NCBI GenBank assembly: GCA_027622655.1
Contig: JAQBYI010000027.1
Coordinates: forward strand, 1-45,508
DNA length: 45,508 nt
DNA from: Gemmatimonadota bacterium
Lineage (GTDB): Bacteria; Gemmatimonadota; Gemmatimonadetes; Gemmatimonadales; Gemmatimonadaceae
Direction of reading: 5' to 3'
Both the position numbers and the translations under genes were made by a program. Each line of letters opens with the position of its first letter. Within the stretch, counting starts at the first letter, position 1. A model generated the notes under the pieces. That model searched no databases. It worked only from the letters and a program-made list of their open reading frames with translations, and was not told the DNA's origin. This document shows, piece by piece, positions 25,462 to 33,381 of this stretch.

Positions 25462-25803
25462 CTATCCGGGTGGCCACGTCATCTTGCGCCCGCCGAGCAG
25501 GTGCAAGTGCAGGTGGAACACCGTCTGGTTGCCGTCGGCGTTGGTGTTGATCGCCACGCGATAGCCGCTCGCCGCCACCCCCTCCTGCTCCGCCACCTCG
25601 CGCGTCATCGCGAACAGCGCCGCGGCGATCGCCGGGTCGTCGAGTTGATTCAGCGATTCTACGTGTTTGCGGGGAATGATCAGTACGTGCGTCGGCGCAT
25701 GGGGACCGATGTCCCGAAAGGCCAGGCAATGTTCCGACTCAGCAACGATCGCCGCAGGGATCTCGCCGGCCACGATCTTGCAGAAAAGACACGACGAAGT
25801 CAT
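25462..25803 (-). CDS. HIT-family (histidine triad) nucleotide-binding protein
   Basis: A 113-aa HINT-type protein. It has the N-terminal CLFCKIVAGEIPA with the zinc-like CxxC, the THVLIIPRKHV strand, and the histidine triad HLHLHLLGG near the C terminus. HINT proteins hydrolyse purine nucleoside phosphoramidates. The start ATG overlaps the rsmE stop as ATGA. Length is typical. It converges with the lipoprotein gene. Confidence 0.95.
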   Translation of the reverse strand: MTSSCLFCKIVAGEIPAAIVAESEHCLAFRDIGPHAPTHVLIIPRKHVESLNQLDDPAIAAALFAMTREVAEQEGVAASGYRVAINTNADGNQTVFHLHLHLLGGRKMTWPPG

Positions 25804-26573
25804 TCGGGTACTCCGGCGATAAGAGACTTGACGATTCCGAGCGCCGCGACGGCAGCCGTTTCAAAACGAAGAACACTCTTCCCTATTGACGCCGACTTGA
25901 ATCCCGCGGCGACAAACGCATCGAGTTCGTCCTGTTCGATTCCCCCCTCCGGTCCCACGACGATTACGACCGGATGCATCGCGAACGCATCGTCGTTTTC
26001 GGTCGGCGCGTAACCTCCACCAACTGTCGCGCGCAGATCCATCGTAGCCAGCGGCGTTCCCCCGCCGTCGAGCACGATACGCACTCCGTCGGGCGCGGCC
26101 GCGATGGCCCGCTCGACCGTGGCCTCCGGGAAGATTGTCGGGCGCCACGTACTTCCTGACTGTTCGATCGCCCCCGTCATCCGCGCCGCGACTTTCTGCG
26201 TGAACATCGGGCCCTCGCCGCGCGATGCCACGCTTCGCGAACGCCGGAACTGCACCGGGCGCCAGCTCGCCGCGCCCAGTTCGGCCGTTTTCTCCGCCAG
26301 CCAAAGCATTCGCTCCTTGTCTGCAACCGGCAGGATCAGATGCACCGGCCTCGGCGCAGCTTCTGTCAACGCAGACGCCACATCGACTGTCGCGTTCCGT
26401 TTTGCCAGTCGAATCAGGACGCCTTCACCCCGCGTCCCCTGACCGTCGAGCAGAGCAACGGGAGTGCCAACAGTCAGCCGGCGAACCCGCATGTGGTGCG
26501 CGGCATCTTCGCCGAGCGTGACCTGCTGCCCGGCCGCGAATGGCTCAGCACTGAAAAATGTTGGCCTACTCAC
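25800..26573 (-). CDS. rsmE: 16S rRNA (uracil1498-N3)-methyltransferase
   Basis: A 257-aa RsmE, a SPOUT-class methyltransferase. The N-terminal PUA-like domain (HHMRVRRLTVG) is followed by the knot with VVGPEGGIEQDEL and SIGKSVLRFETAAVAAL, which give the SAM loop. It modifies U1498 of 16S rRNA. The start is GTG at 26573, overlapping the prmA stop as GTGA, inside the last unit of an 18-bp repeat. Confidence 0.95.
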   Translation of the reverse strand: MSRPTFFSAEPFAAGQQVTLGEDAAHHMRVRRLTVGTPVALLDGQGTRGEGVLIRLAKRNATVDVASALTEAAPRPVHLILPVADKERMLWLAEKTAELGAASWRPVQFRRSRSVASRGEGPMFTQKVAARMTGAIEQSGSTWRPTIFPEATVERAIAAAPDGVRIVLDGGGTPLATMDLRATVGGGYAPTENDDAFAMHPVVIVVGPEGGIEQDELDAFVAAGFKSASIGKSVLRFETAAVAALGIVKSLIAGVPE

Positions 26574-26641
26574 ACCTCACTCCTCACGTCCCCCTCACTC
26601 TTCACATCCCCACCACTCTTCACGTCTTCCTCACTCTTCAC
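26570..26641 (-). repeat. 18-bp in-frame tandem repeat, four units, at the prmA C terminus
   Basis: Read leftward, units begin GTGAAGAGTG, GTGAAGAGTG, GTGAAGAGTG and GTGAGGAGTG at 26641, 26623, 26605 and 26587. The 18-bp period keeps frame and gives six-residue units. The last unit supplies the prmA stop and the rsmE start. The sequence belongs to the dispersed GTGAGGAG-type family. Confidence 0.9.
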
Positions 26642-27487
26642 CCGCGCTCCTCGCTCGAGCGCACAACTCCACCACTCCCCTTCAGAACACTCGCCGCGCA
26701 CACCCCACCCGCGTGTCGTGAATTCGTCGAGCATTGCTTCGCGTTCACTCGTCAGCATGCCGCTGAAGATGGCGACTCCGTTCGGTGCGAGCGAGTCTTC
26801 GATGGTCGGCAGCAGTTGCCGGATCACTGACGACACAATGTTCGCGAAAACGACGCGCACCGGCGCACGCAGCGCCACGAGTGGCAGCAGCAGCACAGCA
26901 TCGCCCTCAATGACGGTAACGATCGCTCCTGCACCGTTCGCGGCAACGTTCTCTTCGGCATTCCCGATCGCGTCCGGATCGCTCTCGATCGCAATGACGC
27001 GCGCAGCGCCGAGCGTGGCGGCGGCAATGGCCAGCACGGCGCTTCCCGCCCCGAGATCGGCGACTGTATCGCCGGGGCGAATCACGTCCTGCATGAGCAG
27101 CAGCACGCCCCGTGTCGTCGCGTGGTCGCCGGTACCAAATGCCATTGCCGGTTCGATCACGATGCGCCGTTCTGGAAGAAAGGCATCGGCGAGCCACGGC
27201 GGCGTAACCGTGAGCAGTCCAACCGTGTGTGCGCGAATCTGTGAGCGCCACGCCGTGGACCAGTCCACAACTCTCGCTTCGCTCGTCGCTACGACCGCAC
27301 CGGGATCGGCAGCCAACGCGGCGGCCGCCAGTGCGTTCGCGGCGTCGGTGTTGGCGACGTGCGTGAGCAACTCACCTGCGGATTCTTCGAGCGCCTCGGC
27401 GCCCGCGGCGAAAAGCGCCGCCGCTACGGCGTCCGATCGTCCGGCGCCGGGCCGAATGCTGACGCGCACGCTGGCTGGGACCGTCAT
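26570..27487 (-). CDS. prmA: ribosomal protein L11 methyltransferase with a repeat-derived tail
   Basis: A 305-aa PrmA. An N-terminal substrate-recognition domain (about 1-85) precedes a class I methyltransferase with AFGTGDHATTRGVL, the SAM motif ADLGAGSAVLAIAAA and the catalytic-type motif FANIVSSVI. It trimethylates L11. The family normally ends soon after the last strand (WWSCALE). Here about 28 more residues follow, ending in VKSEED-VKSGGD-VKSEGD-VRSEV, encoded by four 18-bp repeats. Between dnaJ and rsmE, this is the common dnaJ-prmA-rsmE order. Confidence 0.92.
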   Translation of the reverse strand: MTVPASVRVSIRPGAGRSDAVAAALFAAGAEALEESAGELLTHVANTDAANALAAAALAADPGAVVATSEARVVDWSTAWRSQIRAHTVGLLTVTPPWLADAFLPERRIVIEPAMAFGTGDHATTRGVLLLMQDVIRPGDTVADLGAGSAVLAIAAATLGAARVIAIESDPDAIGNAEENVAANGAGAIVTVIEGDAVLLLPLVALRAPVRVVFANIVSSVIRQLLPTIEDSLAPNGVAIFSGMLTSEREAMLDEFTTRGWGVRGECSEGEWWSCALERGARVKSEEDVKSGGDVKSEGDVRSEV

Positions 27488-27629
27488 CGGCTAGCCAAGG
27501 TCGCGTTCGAGCGGGGGCGCGTTCAAGCCAGGGTCTCGGCCCTATCGGGGAATCGGATGAACGCGAATGGAATGGATCCGGCGGATTCACTCGGTGCCGG
27601 AACAGGCAACGGAGGGGAGCCGAAAGCGA

Positions 27630-27700
27630 GCGTTCCCTGCGCGTAGCGAGCGACCCGCAGCAGTACCGCGGGGCGCGAAGCGTGTAAGCGCGAGGAACGC
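27630..27700. repeat. imperfect palindrome in the dnaJ-prmA gap
   Basis: Left arm GCGTTCCCTGCGCG (27630-27643) and right arm CGCGAGGAACGC (27689-27700) can pair with small bulges around a 45-base GC-rich interior rich in GCGAGCG words. The 298-base gap 27488-27785 otherwise holds no gene I can support. It could be a REP-like element or an RNA processing site between dnaJ and prmA. Confidence 0.55.
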
Positions 27701-27785
27701 GAGCGGCCGGACTCCCCGACGGAGCCAACGTACGCAGCTGAATTCGAGGTGCCCGACACGCCGAGCGAGCCAGCGAACGGACGCG

Positions 27786-28925
27786 TCACGCGCCCAGCGC
27801 TTCCTTCATTGACTGCCAAAACCCTTTCTCGCGCTTCTCCGGCGGCGGCGCGAGCACGCGCGCCAATTCTTCAACCGCGGCTTGCTCGTCTTTCGACAGT
27901 TCTTTTGGAATCCACACCTGGACGCGCACGTGCAGGTCACCTGTGCCACCGGCATTCACGCGAGGGAGGCCGCGGCCGCGCAACTGGAATAACTGTCCGC
28001 TTTGTGTACCAGGCGGCACGCGCAGCGACATCGGCCCGAGTACTCCCGGAACTTCAACGTCGGCGCCCTTCACAGCCTGAGGAAACGAGACCAGAACCTC
28101 CGTGAACAGATCTTCGCCATCGCGCTCGAACCGGTCGTCCTCACCCACGTCGAACATCACGAGGACATCGCCGCGCGGACCGCCCCGCACTCCGGCATTT
28201 CCTACGCCGCGCAAGTGCATGTACTGGCCCGTCGCTACGCCCGCCGGTACTTCAATAGGAAGCGAATGCTCGCCGCGCTGACGTCCTTCTCCGCGGCACG
28301 ACTTGCAAGGCGACGAAATCATCACGCCCTCTCCGCTGCACGTCGGGCACGGCGCAACGCTCACGAACTGTCCGAAGAACGAACGCTGAGCGCGCCGAAC
28401 TTCGCCGGCGCCCGCGCACGTTGTGCACCGCTTTGGCCGGGTGCCGCTCTCTGCTCCAGAACCCCCGCAGCGGTCGCACGGATCCAGCAGCTTGATCTTC
28501 ACCGTCTTCGACACACCCGTCGCCACTTCGGCGAGCGAGAGCATCAGATCAACCTTTACGTCGGCGCCGCCACGTGGGCCCGCAGGCTGGCGTCCGCCGC
28601 CACCCGCTTGTCCGAACAGGTCGCCGAGCCCGAAGTCGCGCATGAAAATGTTGAGCGCCTCGGACAAATCCACGTGATGGAAGCCGCCAGCTCCGCCGGC
28701 GGCGCCTCGCAGCCCGGCCTCGCCGTACCGATCGTACGCGGCGCGCTTCTGCGGATTGCGCAGCACGTCGTACGCTTCAGTGAGCGCCTTGAACTTGTCT
28801 TCGGATTCCTTCGAGCCGTTGTTCTTGTCGGGATGATGCTGCATCGCCAGGCGGCGATACGACTGTTTGATATCATCATCCGACGCCGTTCGGGGGATAG
28901 CCAGCGTCGTGTAGTAATCAGCCAT
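27786..28925 (-). CDS. dnaJ: molecular chaperone DnaJ
   Basis: A 379-aa type I DnaJ. The J domain has the HPD triad (HHPDKNN, about residue 32). A Gly-rich segment follows, then four zinc repeats CDRCGGSG, CTTCAGAG, CPTCSGEG and CKSCRGEG, and the C-terminal client-binding domain. It stimulates DnaK, which is not in this window. The ATG at 28925 overlaps the end of hrcA by eight bases. Confidence 0.97.
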   Translation of the reverse strand: MADYYTTLAIPRTASDDDIKQSYRRLAMQHHPDKNNGSKESEDKFKALTEAYDVLRNPQKRAAYDRYGEAGLRGAAGGAGGFHHVDLSEALNIFMRDFGLGDLFGQAGGGGRQPAGPRGGADVKVDLMLSLAEVATGVSKTVKIKLLDPCDRCGGSGAESGTRPKRCTTCAGAGEVRRAQRSFFGQFVSVAPCPTCSGEGVMISSPCKSCRGEGRQRGEHSLPIEVPAGVATGQYMHLRGVGNAGVRGGPRGDVLVMFDVGEDDRFERDGEDLFTEVLVSFPQAVKGADVEVPGVLGPMSLRVPPGTQSGQLFQLRGRGLPRVNAGGTGDLHVRVQVWIPKELSKDEQAAVEELARVLAPPPEKREKGFWQSMKEALGA

Positions 28926-29965
28926 CGAGGAGATCCGTCACCAGCGAAGAAGTGTGGGAAACGAGCGAGATCACCTTTTCGTACGGCATCCGCGTTGGTC
29001 CAATCACGCCGATGACCCCGGTGAGGCCTCCCGCAGTGTATTCGGCGGTCACAACTGTGAGTCCGCCGGGGAGCGACGCTCCGTTCTCAGCGCCGATCGT
29101 GATCTGCACGCCACCGGCCGCAGGCCGCGCGCGCAGCAACTGCGCGAGTTCGGTGCGCGTTTCGGTCAACTCCAGAAGCCGTCGCATGCGATCGGCATTA
29201 CTGAACTCGGGCTGATCGGCAAGCACAGAGGCTTGCCCCAGGACGACCGCTTCGCCGTCGGACGCTGTCGGCACGTCGAACAACGCCTCCCCTTCCTGCA
29301 GGAAGATGTTCAAGAGATCGCGCGACCCTGTTGTCTTGGCCGAATCGCGGAGCCGCGAACTGAGCGATGTGCGAATTTCCGCGAGCGTCAGTCCTGCCAG
29401 GCGGTCGTTCAGCACCGATTTGACCTCAGCGAGCGCATCGTCGCCGATCCGGCCGTTGACTTCTAATGAAGATCGTGCGCACCGCTCCGCCGAGCAGAGA
29501 CAGCACCACCATCAGGCGCTCAGCAGAAAGCCGCACGAGTTCGAGGCGCGCGAGAACTGACTCGTCGAGCCGCGGGCCGAGCGCCACGCCGAGCTCCTGA
29601 GCGAGCACGCCGAGACTCTGCGCGGCGCGGCGGAGAATGCTCTCGATGGTCGCAGTGCCCTGCCCGATTTCCACCTTGAGCCGGTCGCGCTCAGACGCGT
29701 TGAGCGGCGTGACCGCCATGAGCTGATCGACGTACACCCGGTACGCCTTCTCCGTCGGGATTCGCCCGGCAGACGTATGCGGGTGAAACAGAAATCCCTT
29801 TTCCTCCAGGTCGCTCATCGTGTTCCGCACGGTCGCCGCCGACACGCCGAGCGCAAACCGTCGCGAAACAGTGCGCGAGCCGGCAGGCTCAGCCGTTTCG
29901 ACGTACGAGCGGATGACGGCTGCGAGGACCTGTCGCTCGCGGGTGTTGAGTTCAACCGGTGGCAT
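28918..29965 (-). pseudogene. hrcA: heat-inducible transcription repressor HrcA, single-base frameshift
   Basis: The first frame (29965 to 29426) encodes the winged-helix N terminus (ELNTRERQVLAAVI, VSAATVRNTMSDLEEKG, HTSAGRIPTEKAYRVYVD) and reads into the core until AVRTIFI, then goes out of frame. The second frame resumes with EVNGRIGDDALAEVKSVL and runs to the end (RLAGLTLAEIRTSL, GPTRMPYEKVISLVS). Dropping the A at 29464 (leftward reading ATT-A-GAA) joins them into one 348-aa HrcA of normal length. HrcA represses groE/dnaK genes through CIRCE operators; no CIRCE element is visible here. No slippery run is present, so this is a true null allele or an assembly/sequencing error. The gene overlaps dnaJ. 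Confidence 0.88.
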
Positions 29966-29972
29966 TGGGCGA

Positions 29973-29978
29973 ATTCTA
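29973..29978 (-). promoter_or_regulatory. -10 element placed for a near-leaderless hrcA transcript
   Basis: Read leftward, TAGAAT (five of six to consensus) ends seven bases before the hrcA ATG, so the start point would fall at or one base before the ATG. No Shine-Dalgarno lies in the gap. The arrangement mirrors that of sdhC. Confidence 0.45.
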
Positions 29979-29982
29979 ACTA

Positions 29983-30042
29983 TGCGAGAGGGGCGTGTGA
30001 CGAGTGAGGTGGAAGCGAAGTGTGAGGAGTGAGGAGAGTACC
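29983..30042. repeat. GTGAGGAG-type dispersed repeat between hemW and hrcA
   Basis: A purine-rich run with GTGACGAGTGAGG, GTGTGAGGAGTGAGGAG and similar words fills the gap of 87 bases. It matches the repeats at 21119-21187, 26570-26641, 33771-33857 and 42682-42794. Confidence 0.7.
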
Positions 30043-30052
30043 GCGCCTGCTG

Positions 30053-31216
30053 CTACTCAGGATCGAGTGAGGCAACCAACGCATCCAGGCGCAGCCATCC
30101 TTCCGCAGTAAGGCGCGTACGCGTGCCGCTGTGCGTGCCGCTGTGCGTGCCGCTGTGCGTGCCGCTGCGCGCTGCCCAGCCCTCGGCTACCCACCGGGCG
30201 GTCCGCGCCGCATTCGCCGGCAACGCGAGCTCGGCGCCAATGTCCGTCCGAAGCCCCAGATACAGCGACTCGGCGGCGTGCTGACCGGCGTCGAGGTCTT
30301 CGGTACCTCCGGCTCCATCGGATCCAGCCCCAAGCGCGGCTTCCCACAGCGCGTAGGCCGCCACGTTCCACCTTCGCGACGAGCCGTCAAACGAGTGAGC
30401 CGACGGCCCCAGGCCGATGTACGGCACCCGCTTCCAGTACGCCGAGTTGTGGCGGCTTCGTTTGCCAGGGCGGGCGTAGCTCGAAACCTCGTAATGCTCG
30501 AAACCGGCCCCAGTGAGCGTCGCGTGGGCCGCGAGAAACTCCTCGGCCGCGTTTTCGTCGGTTTGGGGCACTTCCGTGCCGCGAGCGGTCCATCTCCCAA
30601 GCGGCGTTCGTGGCTCCACCGTGAGTCCATAGACCGAGATGTGGTCGGGCTCGAGTTCGATGGCTCTCTGGAGGTCCGCCGCCCAATCGCGGCCGAGCCG
30701 GGCCGGGAGAGCGTAGATCAAATCGACCGATATATCGGCAAATCCGGCGGCTCGGGCGGTTCGAAACGCCTCAGAGGACGCCGCTGCCGTGTGGGTCCGG
30801 TGCATCCACGCTAACGCAGCATCGGAAAAGGACTGGACCCCCATCGAAAGCCGGTTTACCCCAGCTTCGCGCCACGAGTCCGCTGCTGCCGCCGTCACGT
30901 CCTCCGGGTTGACCTCGAGAGTGACTTCGGCCCCCTTGGCCAACCTGAGCCCGGCTTCGGTGAGCGTGCTGATCAGTCCCTTTACACCAGCCGGTCCGAG
31001 CTTGCTGGGAGTCCCGCCTCCGAAATACAGGGTTTCCACATCGGTCAGACCAGCCGACCGTGTCCGTCTGCCAAACTCAGTGCCAACGGATGCAGCGAAC
31101 CGCTCCGATGGGACGTCGCGGCGGACGGCAATCGAGAAGTCGCAGTAGCTGCAGCGCCTGCTGCAGAACGGGACGTGGACATAAGCGTGGCGATACAGAG
31201 CAGCGTGGCCAGTCAT
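30053..31216 (-). CDS. hemW: radical SAM protein HemW (haem chaperone, formerly coproporphyrinogen-III-oxidase-like)
   Basis: A 387-aa radical SAM protein. The cluster motif is CSRRCSYCDF (Cx3Cx2CxF), followed by LYFGGGTPS and EVNPEDVT, and the C-terminal HemW-type domain (HYEVSSYARPG, YIGLGPSAHSF). HemW hands haem to respiratory enzymes rather than acting as an oxidase. Near the C terminus four copies of a 12-bp unit give SGTH-SGTH-SGTH-SGTR, an insertion not expected in the family. The ATG overlaps the dprA stop as ATGA. Confidence 0.93.
   Translation of the reverse strand: MTGHAALYRHAYVHVPFCSRRCSYCDFSIAVRRDVPSERFAASVGTEFGRRTRSAGLTDVETLYFGGGTPSKLGPAGVKGLISTLTEAGLRLAKGAEVTLEVNPEDVTAAAADSWREAGVNRLSMGVQSFSDAALAWMHRTHTAAASSEAFRTARAAGFADISVDLIYALPARLGRDWAADLQRAIELEPDHISVYGLTVEPRTPLGRWTARGTEVPQTDENAAEEFLAAHATLTGAGFEHYEVSSYARPGKRSRHNSAYWKRVPYIGLGPSAHSFDGSSRRWNVAAYALWEAALGAGSDGAGGTEDLDAGQHAAESLYLGLRTDIGAELALPANAARTARWVAEGWAARSGTHSGTHSGTHSGTRTRLTAEGWLRLDALVASLDPE
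30121..30168. repeat. 12-bp in-frame tandem repeat inside hemW
   Basis: GCGTGCCGCTGT occurs at 30121-30132, 30133-30144 and 30145-30156, with a fourth copy (one mismatch) at 30157-30168. The period is four codons, so copy changes alter protein length without breaking the frame. Confidence 0.95.
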
Positions 31217-32322
31217 CGGCTACTCGGCCGGCTCTCTCGTGGCTGGAAAAGGGCAGATTCGGCAGTTGAGAATGCATTAAAGTAGATTCTCAAACGCTTA
31301 TGCCACAGTGCGATACGAGATGTCTCTAGAATATACATTATCGCTGCAGTGTACTTGATATTGCGACCGGAAAGCCAGCCGTTCACGGACGGCTTGGGCC
31401 TCCCCCAGGCCGATTTACCGTAACCACCAGGGCCGGCTTGGTCGAACGATATCCGCCCCACGTCGCCCGATGCGGCAACCGCCACCAGGCCAAGTAGCTC
31501 AAGCTTGGCGACCGACCCCAGGACATCGCGAATGGCTACGCCGGTTACTGCCGATATGGCGTCCACCGACATCGCCCCGCCCTGCAAAGCATCCCAGACC
31601 TCGGCTTCCGCTGCGCCCAGCTCCGGCCTCGCTGCGGGCGCTTTTGACACGCCAAAGAGGGCAAGGGCGTCGTCCACCGATGCGATAACGTGGGCTCCGT
31701 CCCGCAGGAGCGTGTTGGATCCCGCCGCCCTCGGGGCATCGATTGGACCCGGAACAGCAGCCACCAGCCGGCCCAACTCGAGCGCCTGGGAAGCGGTATT
31801 GAGGGCCCCTGATTTATGCCCGGCCTCAACCACAATTGTGAGCCGGGCGAGAGCCGCAATGATCCGATTTCGGCGGGGGAAACACCCCTTGAATGCCCTT
31901 CGGCCCGGCTCGCTCTCCGACAGCACGAGCCCGGACGCAGCCACCGCCCGGTGAAGCGCACTGTTGGCGGCGGGATACGGGACGTCCACGCCTGTCCCGA
32001 GCACCGCGATCGTCTCCCCGCTAGCCGCCAGAGCCCCCTGATGAGCCGCAGTGTCGATTCCCCGTGCCATTCCCGACACTACCACCGCACCGGCCTGACT
32101 GAACGCCTTTCCGAGGGCGAGGGCCACCCGGATGCCGTACGACGAGGCCTCCCGGGTCCCCACGATGGCCACTATCCCGTTGGTTGAGCGGGCCAGGAGG
32201 TCAGGATCCCCCATTCCGTACAGCTGGGCCGGCGGAGAATCGAGGTCATTGAGGGAGCCGGGATAGCAACGCGCCGTGCGCGATACCCGAAACCCCTTCG
32301 CGCCGCCCGCGCTGCGCGTCAC
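31213..32322 (-). CDS. dprA: DNA processing protein DprA with an unusual C-terminal tail
   Basis: A 369-aa DprA/Smf. The Rossmann-like core shows CYPGSLNDLDSPPAQLYGMG, IVGTREASSYG, VVSGMARGIDTAAHQGAL, FPRRNRIIAALA and VVEAGHKSGALNTA. It loads RecA on incoming single strands during transformation. A winged-helix domain follows (about 230-295). The last 65 or so residues do not resemble the family, and their DNA (31213-31420) is clearly richer in A+T than the flanks. The GTG start overlaps obgE as GTGA and the stop overlaps hemW as ATGA, so the whole frame appears to be translated. Confidence 0.92.
   Translation of the reverse strand: MTRSAGGAKGFRVSRTARCYPGSLNDLDSPPAQLYGMGDPDLLARSTNGIVAIVGTREASSYGIRVALALGKAFSQAGAVVVSGMARGIDTAAHQGALAASGETIAVLGTGVDVPYPAANSALHRAVAASGLVLSESEPGRRAFKGCFPRRNRIIAALARLTIVVEAGHKSGALNTASQALELGRLVAAVPGPIDAPRAAGSNTLLRDGAHVIASVDDALALFGVSKAPAARPELGAAEAEVWDALQGGAMSVDAISAVTGVAIRDVLGSVAKLELLGLVAVAASGDVGRISFDQAGPGGYGKSAWGRPKPSVNGWLSGRNIKYTAAIMYILETSRIALWHKRLRIYFNAFSTAESALFQPRESRPSSR
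31266..31293. repeat. 8-bp inverted repeat in the A+T-rich tail of dprA
   Basis: TTGAGAAT (31266-31273) and ATTCTCAA (31286-31293) pair perfectly around 12 bases. It lies 50 bases before the hemW start within the region of lowest GC in the window. It could be an operator or hairpin for hemW, or a relic of inserted DNA. Confidence 0.6.
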
Positions 32323-33311
32323 CCACCCGCCTTCTTGAGCTCGAGGAGGCGTGTCCAGATGGTGGCGTTGAGCGTGTCGAGGCCCAGCCGCCCAGCCGCC
32401 GATATCGAGAAGACGGCGAACGCCCCCTCGGTCTCGATTTCCGGCGTGTAGTCCTCTCCCATGAGGTCGAGCTTGGTGAAAACGACGCAGTGCGGCCGTA
32501 ACGCCAGCTCGGGCGAGTAAAGCCGTATCTCTTCGCGCAGCTTGGCATACTCGTCCTGCCAGTCCATCGCGTCGATCGGGATGAGGAACGCGAGCAGGCG
32601 CGTGCGCTCGATGTGCCTCAGAAACTTGAGGCCGAGTCCCTTCCCCTCGTGCGCGCCTTCAATGATGCCCGGAATGTCGGCAACGACGAACGTGCGCGAA
32701 TCGGAGAGCTTCACCACGCCGAGGTTTGGCGCGAGCGTGGTGAACGGATAGTCGGCGATCTTCGGGCGGGCCGCGCTGATGACGGAGAGCAGCGTGCTCT
32801 TCCCCGCGTTCGGCTGGCCGACGAGGCCGACGTCCGCGATGAGCTTGAGTTCGAGCTCGACGTTTCGCACCTGGCCTTCTTCGCCCGGCTGCCACTCACG
32901 CGGCGCCTGATGCGTGGCTGTAACGAAGAACGAGTTTCCCTTTCCGCCGCGGCCGCCCTTGGCCACGACGATCTCTTCGCCGTTCTCGACCAGTTCACCG
33001 ATGATCTCGCCGGTGTCGGCGTCCTTGATGACCGTTCCGGGCGGCACCGGGAGCGTGATTGACCCACCCGAACGGCCGCTCTTGTTCGACCCCATCCCGT
33101 GCTCGCCACGCTCGGCTTCCCACTTTTCGCGATACGTGTAATCGAGGAGCGTCGAGAGATTGTTGTCGGCGCGGATCATGATATCGCCGCCCCGCCCGCC
33201 TTCGCCCCCATCGGGCCCGCCGAGTGGCGTGCGCCATTCGCGGCGGAATGACGTGCAGCCTGAACCGCCGGTGCCGGCCGCAAGCTGGACTTTCACGAGA
33301 TCGATAAACAT
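32319..33311 (-). CDS. obgE: GTPase Obg
   Basis: A 330-aa Obg GTPase. The glycine-rich Obg fold (1-157, FIDLVKVQLAAGTGGSGC, GGPDGGEGGRGGDI) is followed by the G domain with G1 GQPNAGKST, G3 ADIPGIIEGAHEGKGLG and the NKxD-like TKLDLMG. The optional C-terminal OCT domain is absent, as in many short Obg proteins. It works on the 50S subunit and in stress signalling. Two 20-bp repeats lie upstream. Confidence 0.96.
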   Translation of the reverse strand: MFIDLVKVQLAAGTGGSGCTSFRREWRTPLGGPDGGEGGRGGDIMIRADNNLSTLLDYTYREKWEAERGEHGMGSNKSGRSGGSITLPVPPGTVIKDADTGEIIGELVENGEEIVVAKGGRGGKGNSFFVTATHQAPREWQPGEEGQVRNVELELKLIADVGLVGQPNAGKSTLLSVISAARPKIADYPFTTLAPNLGVVKLSDSRTFVVADIPGIIEGAHEGKGLGLKFLRHIERTRLLAFLIPIDAMDWQDEYAKLREEIRLYSPELALRPHCVVFTKLDLMGEDYTPEIETEGAFAVFSISAAGRLGLDTLNATIWTRLLELKKAGG

Positions 33312-33326
33312 CAGTAACTCACCCCG

Positions 33327-33373
33327 CTCACGCGGTTCCGAAGATTCAGAAGATTCACACGGTTCCGAAGATT
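33327..33373. repeat. two 20-bp direct repeats before obgE
   Basis: CACGCGGTTCCGAAGATTCA at 33327-33346 and the same with one change (CACACGG...) at 33354-33373, period 27 bases, in the 70-base gap between the obgE start and the next gene's stop. Confidence 0.9.
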
Positions 33374-33381
33374 CACGCTGC

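Noticed and set aside
27523-27819. A leftward 98-codon frame in the dnaJ-prmA gap
   Set aside because: It overlaps the end of dnaJ, shows no domain or ribosome binding site, and covers a palindromic repeat; it looks like an open frame by GC chance.
29965-30052. CIRCE operator for the hrcA-dnaJ genes
   Set aside because: I looked for GCACTC-N-GAGTGC type inverted repeats upstream of hrcA and dnaJ and saw none; the gap holds a GTGAGGAG repeat instead.
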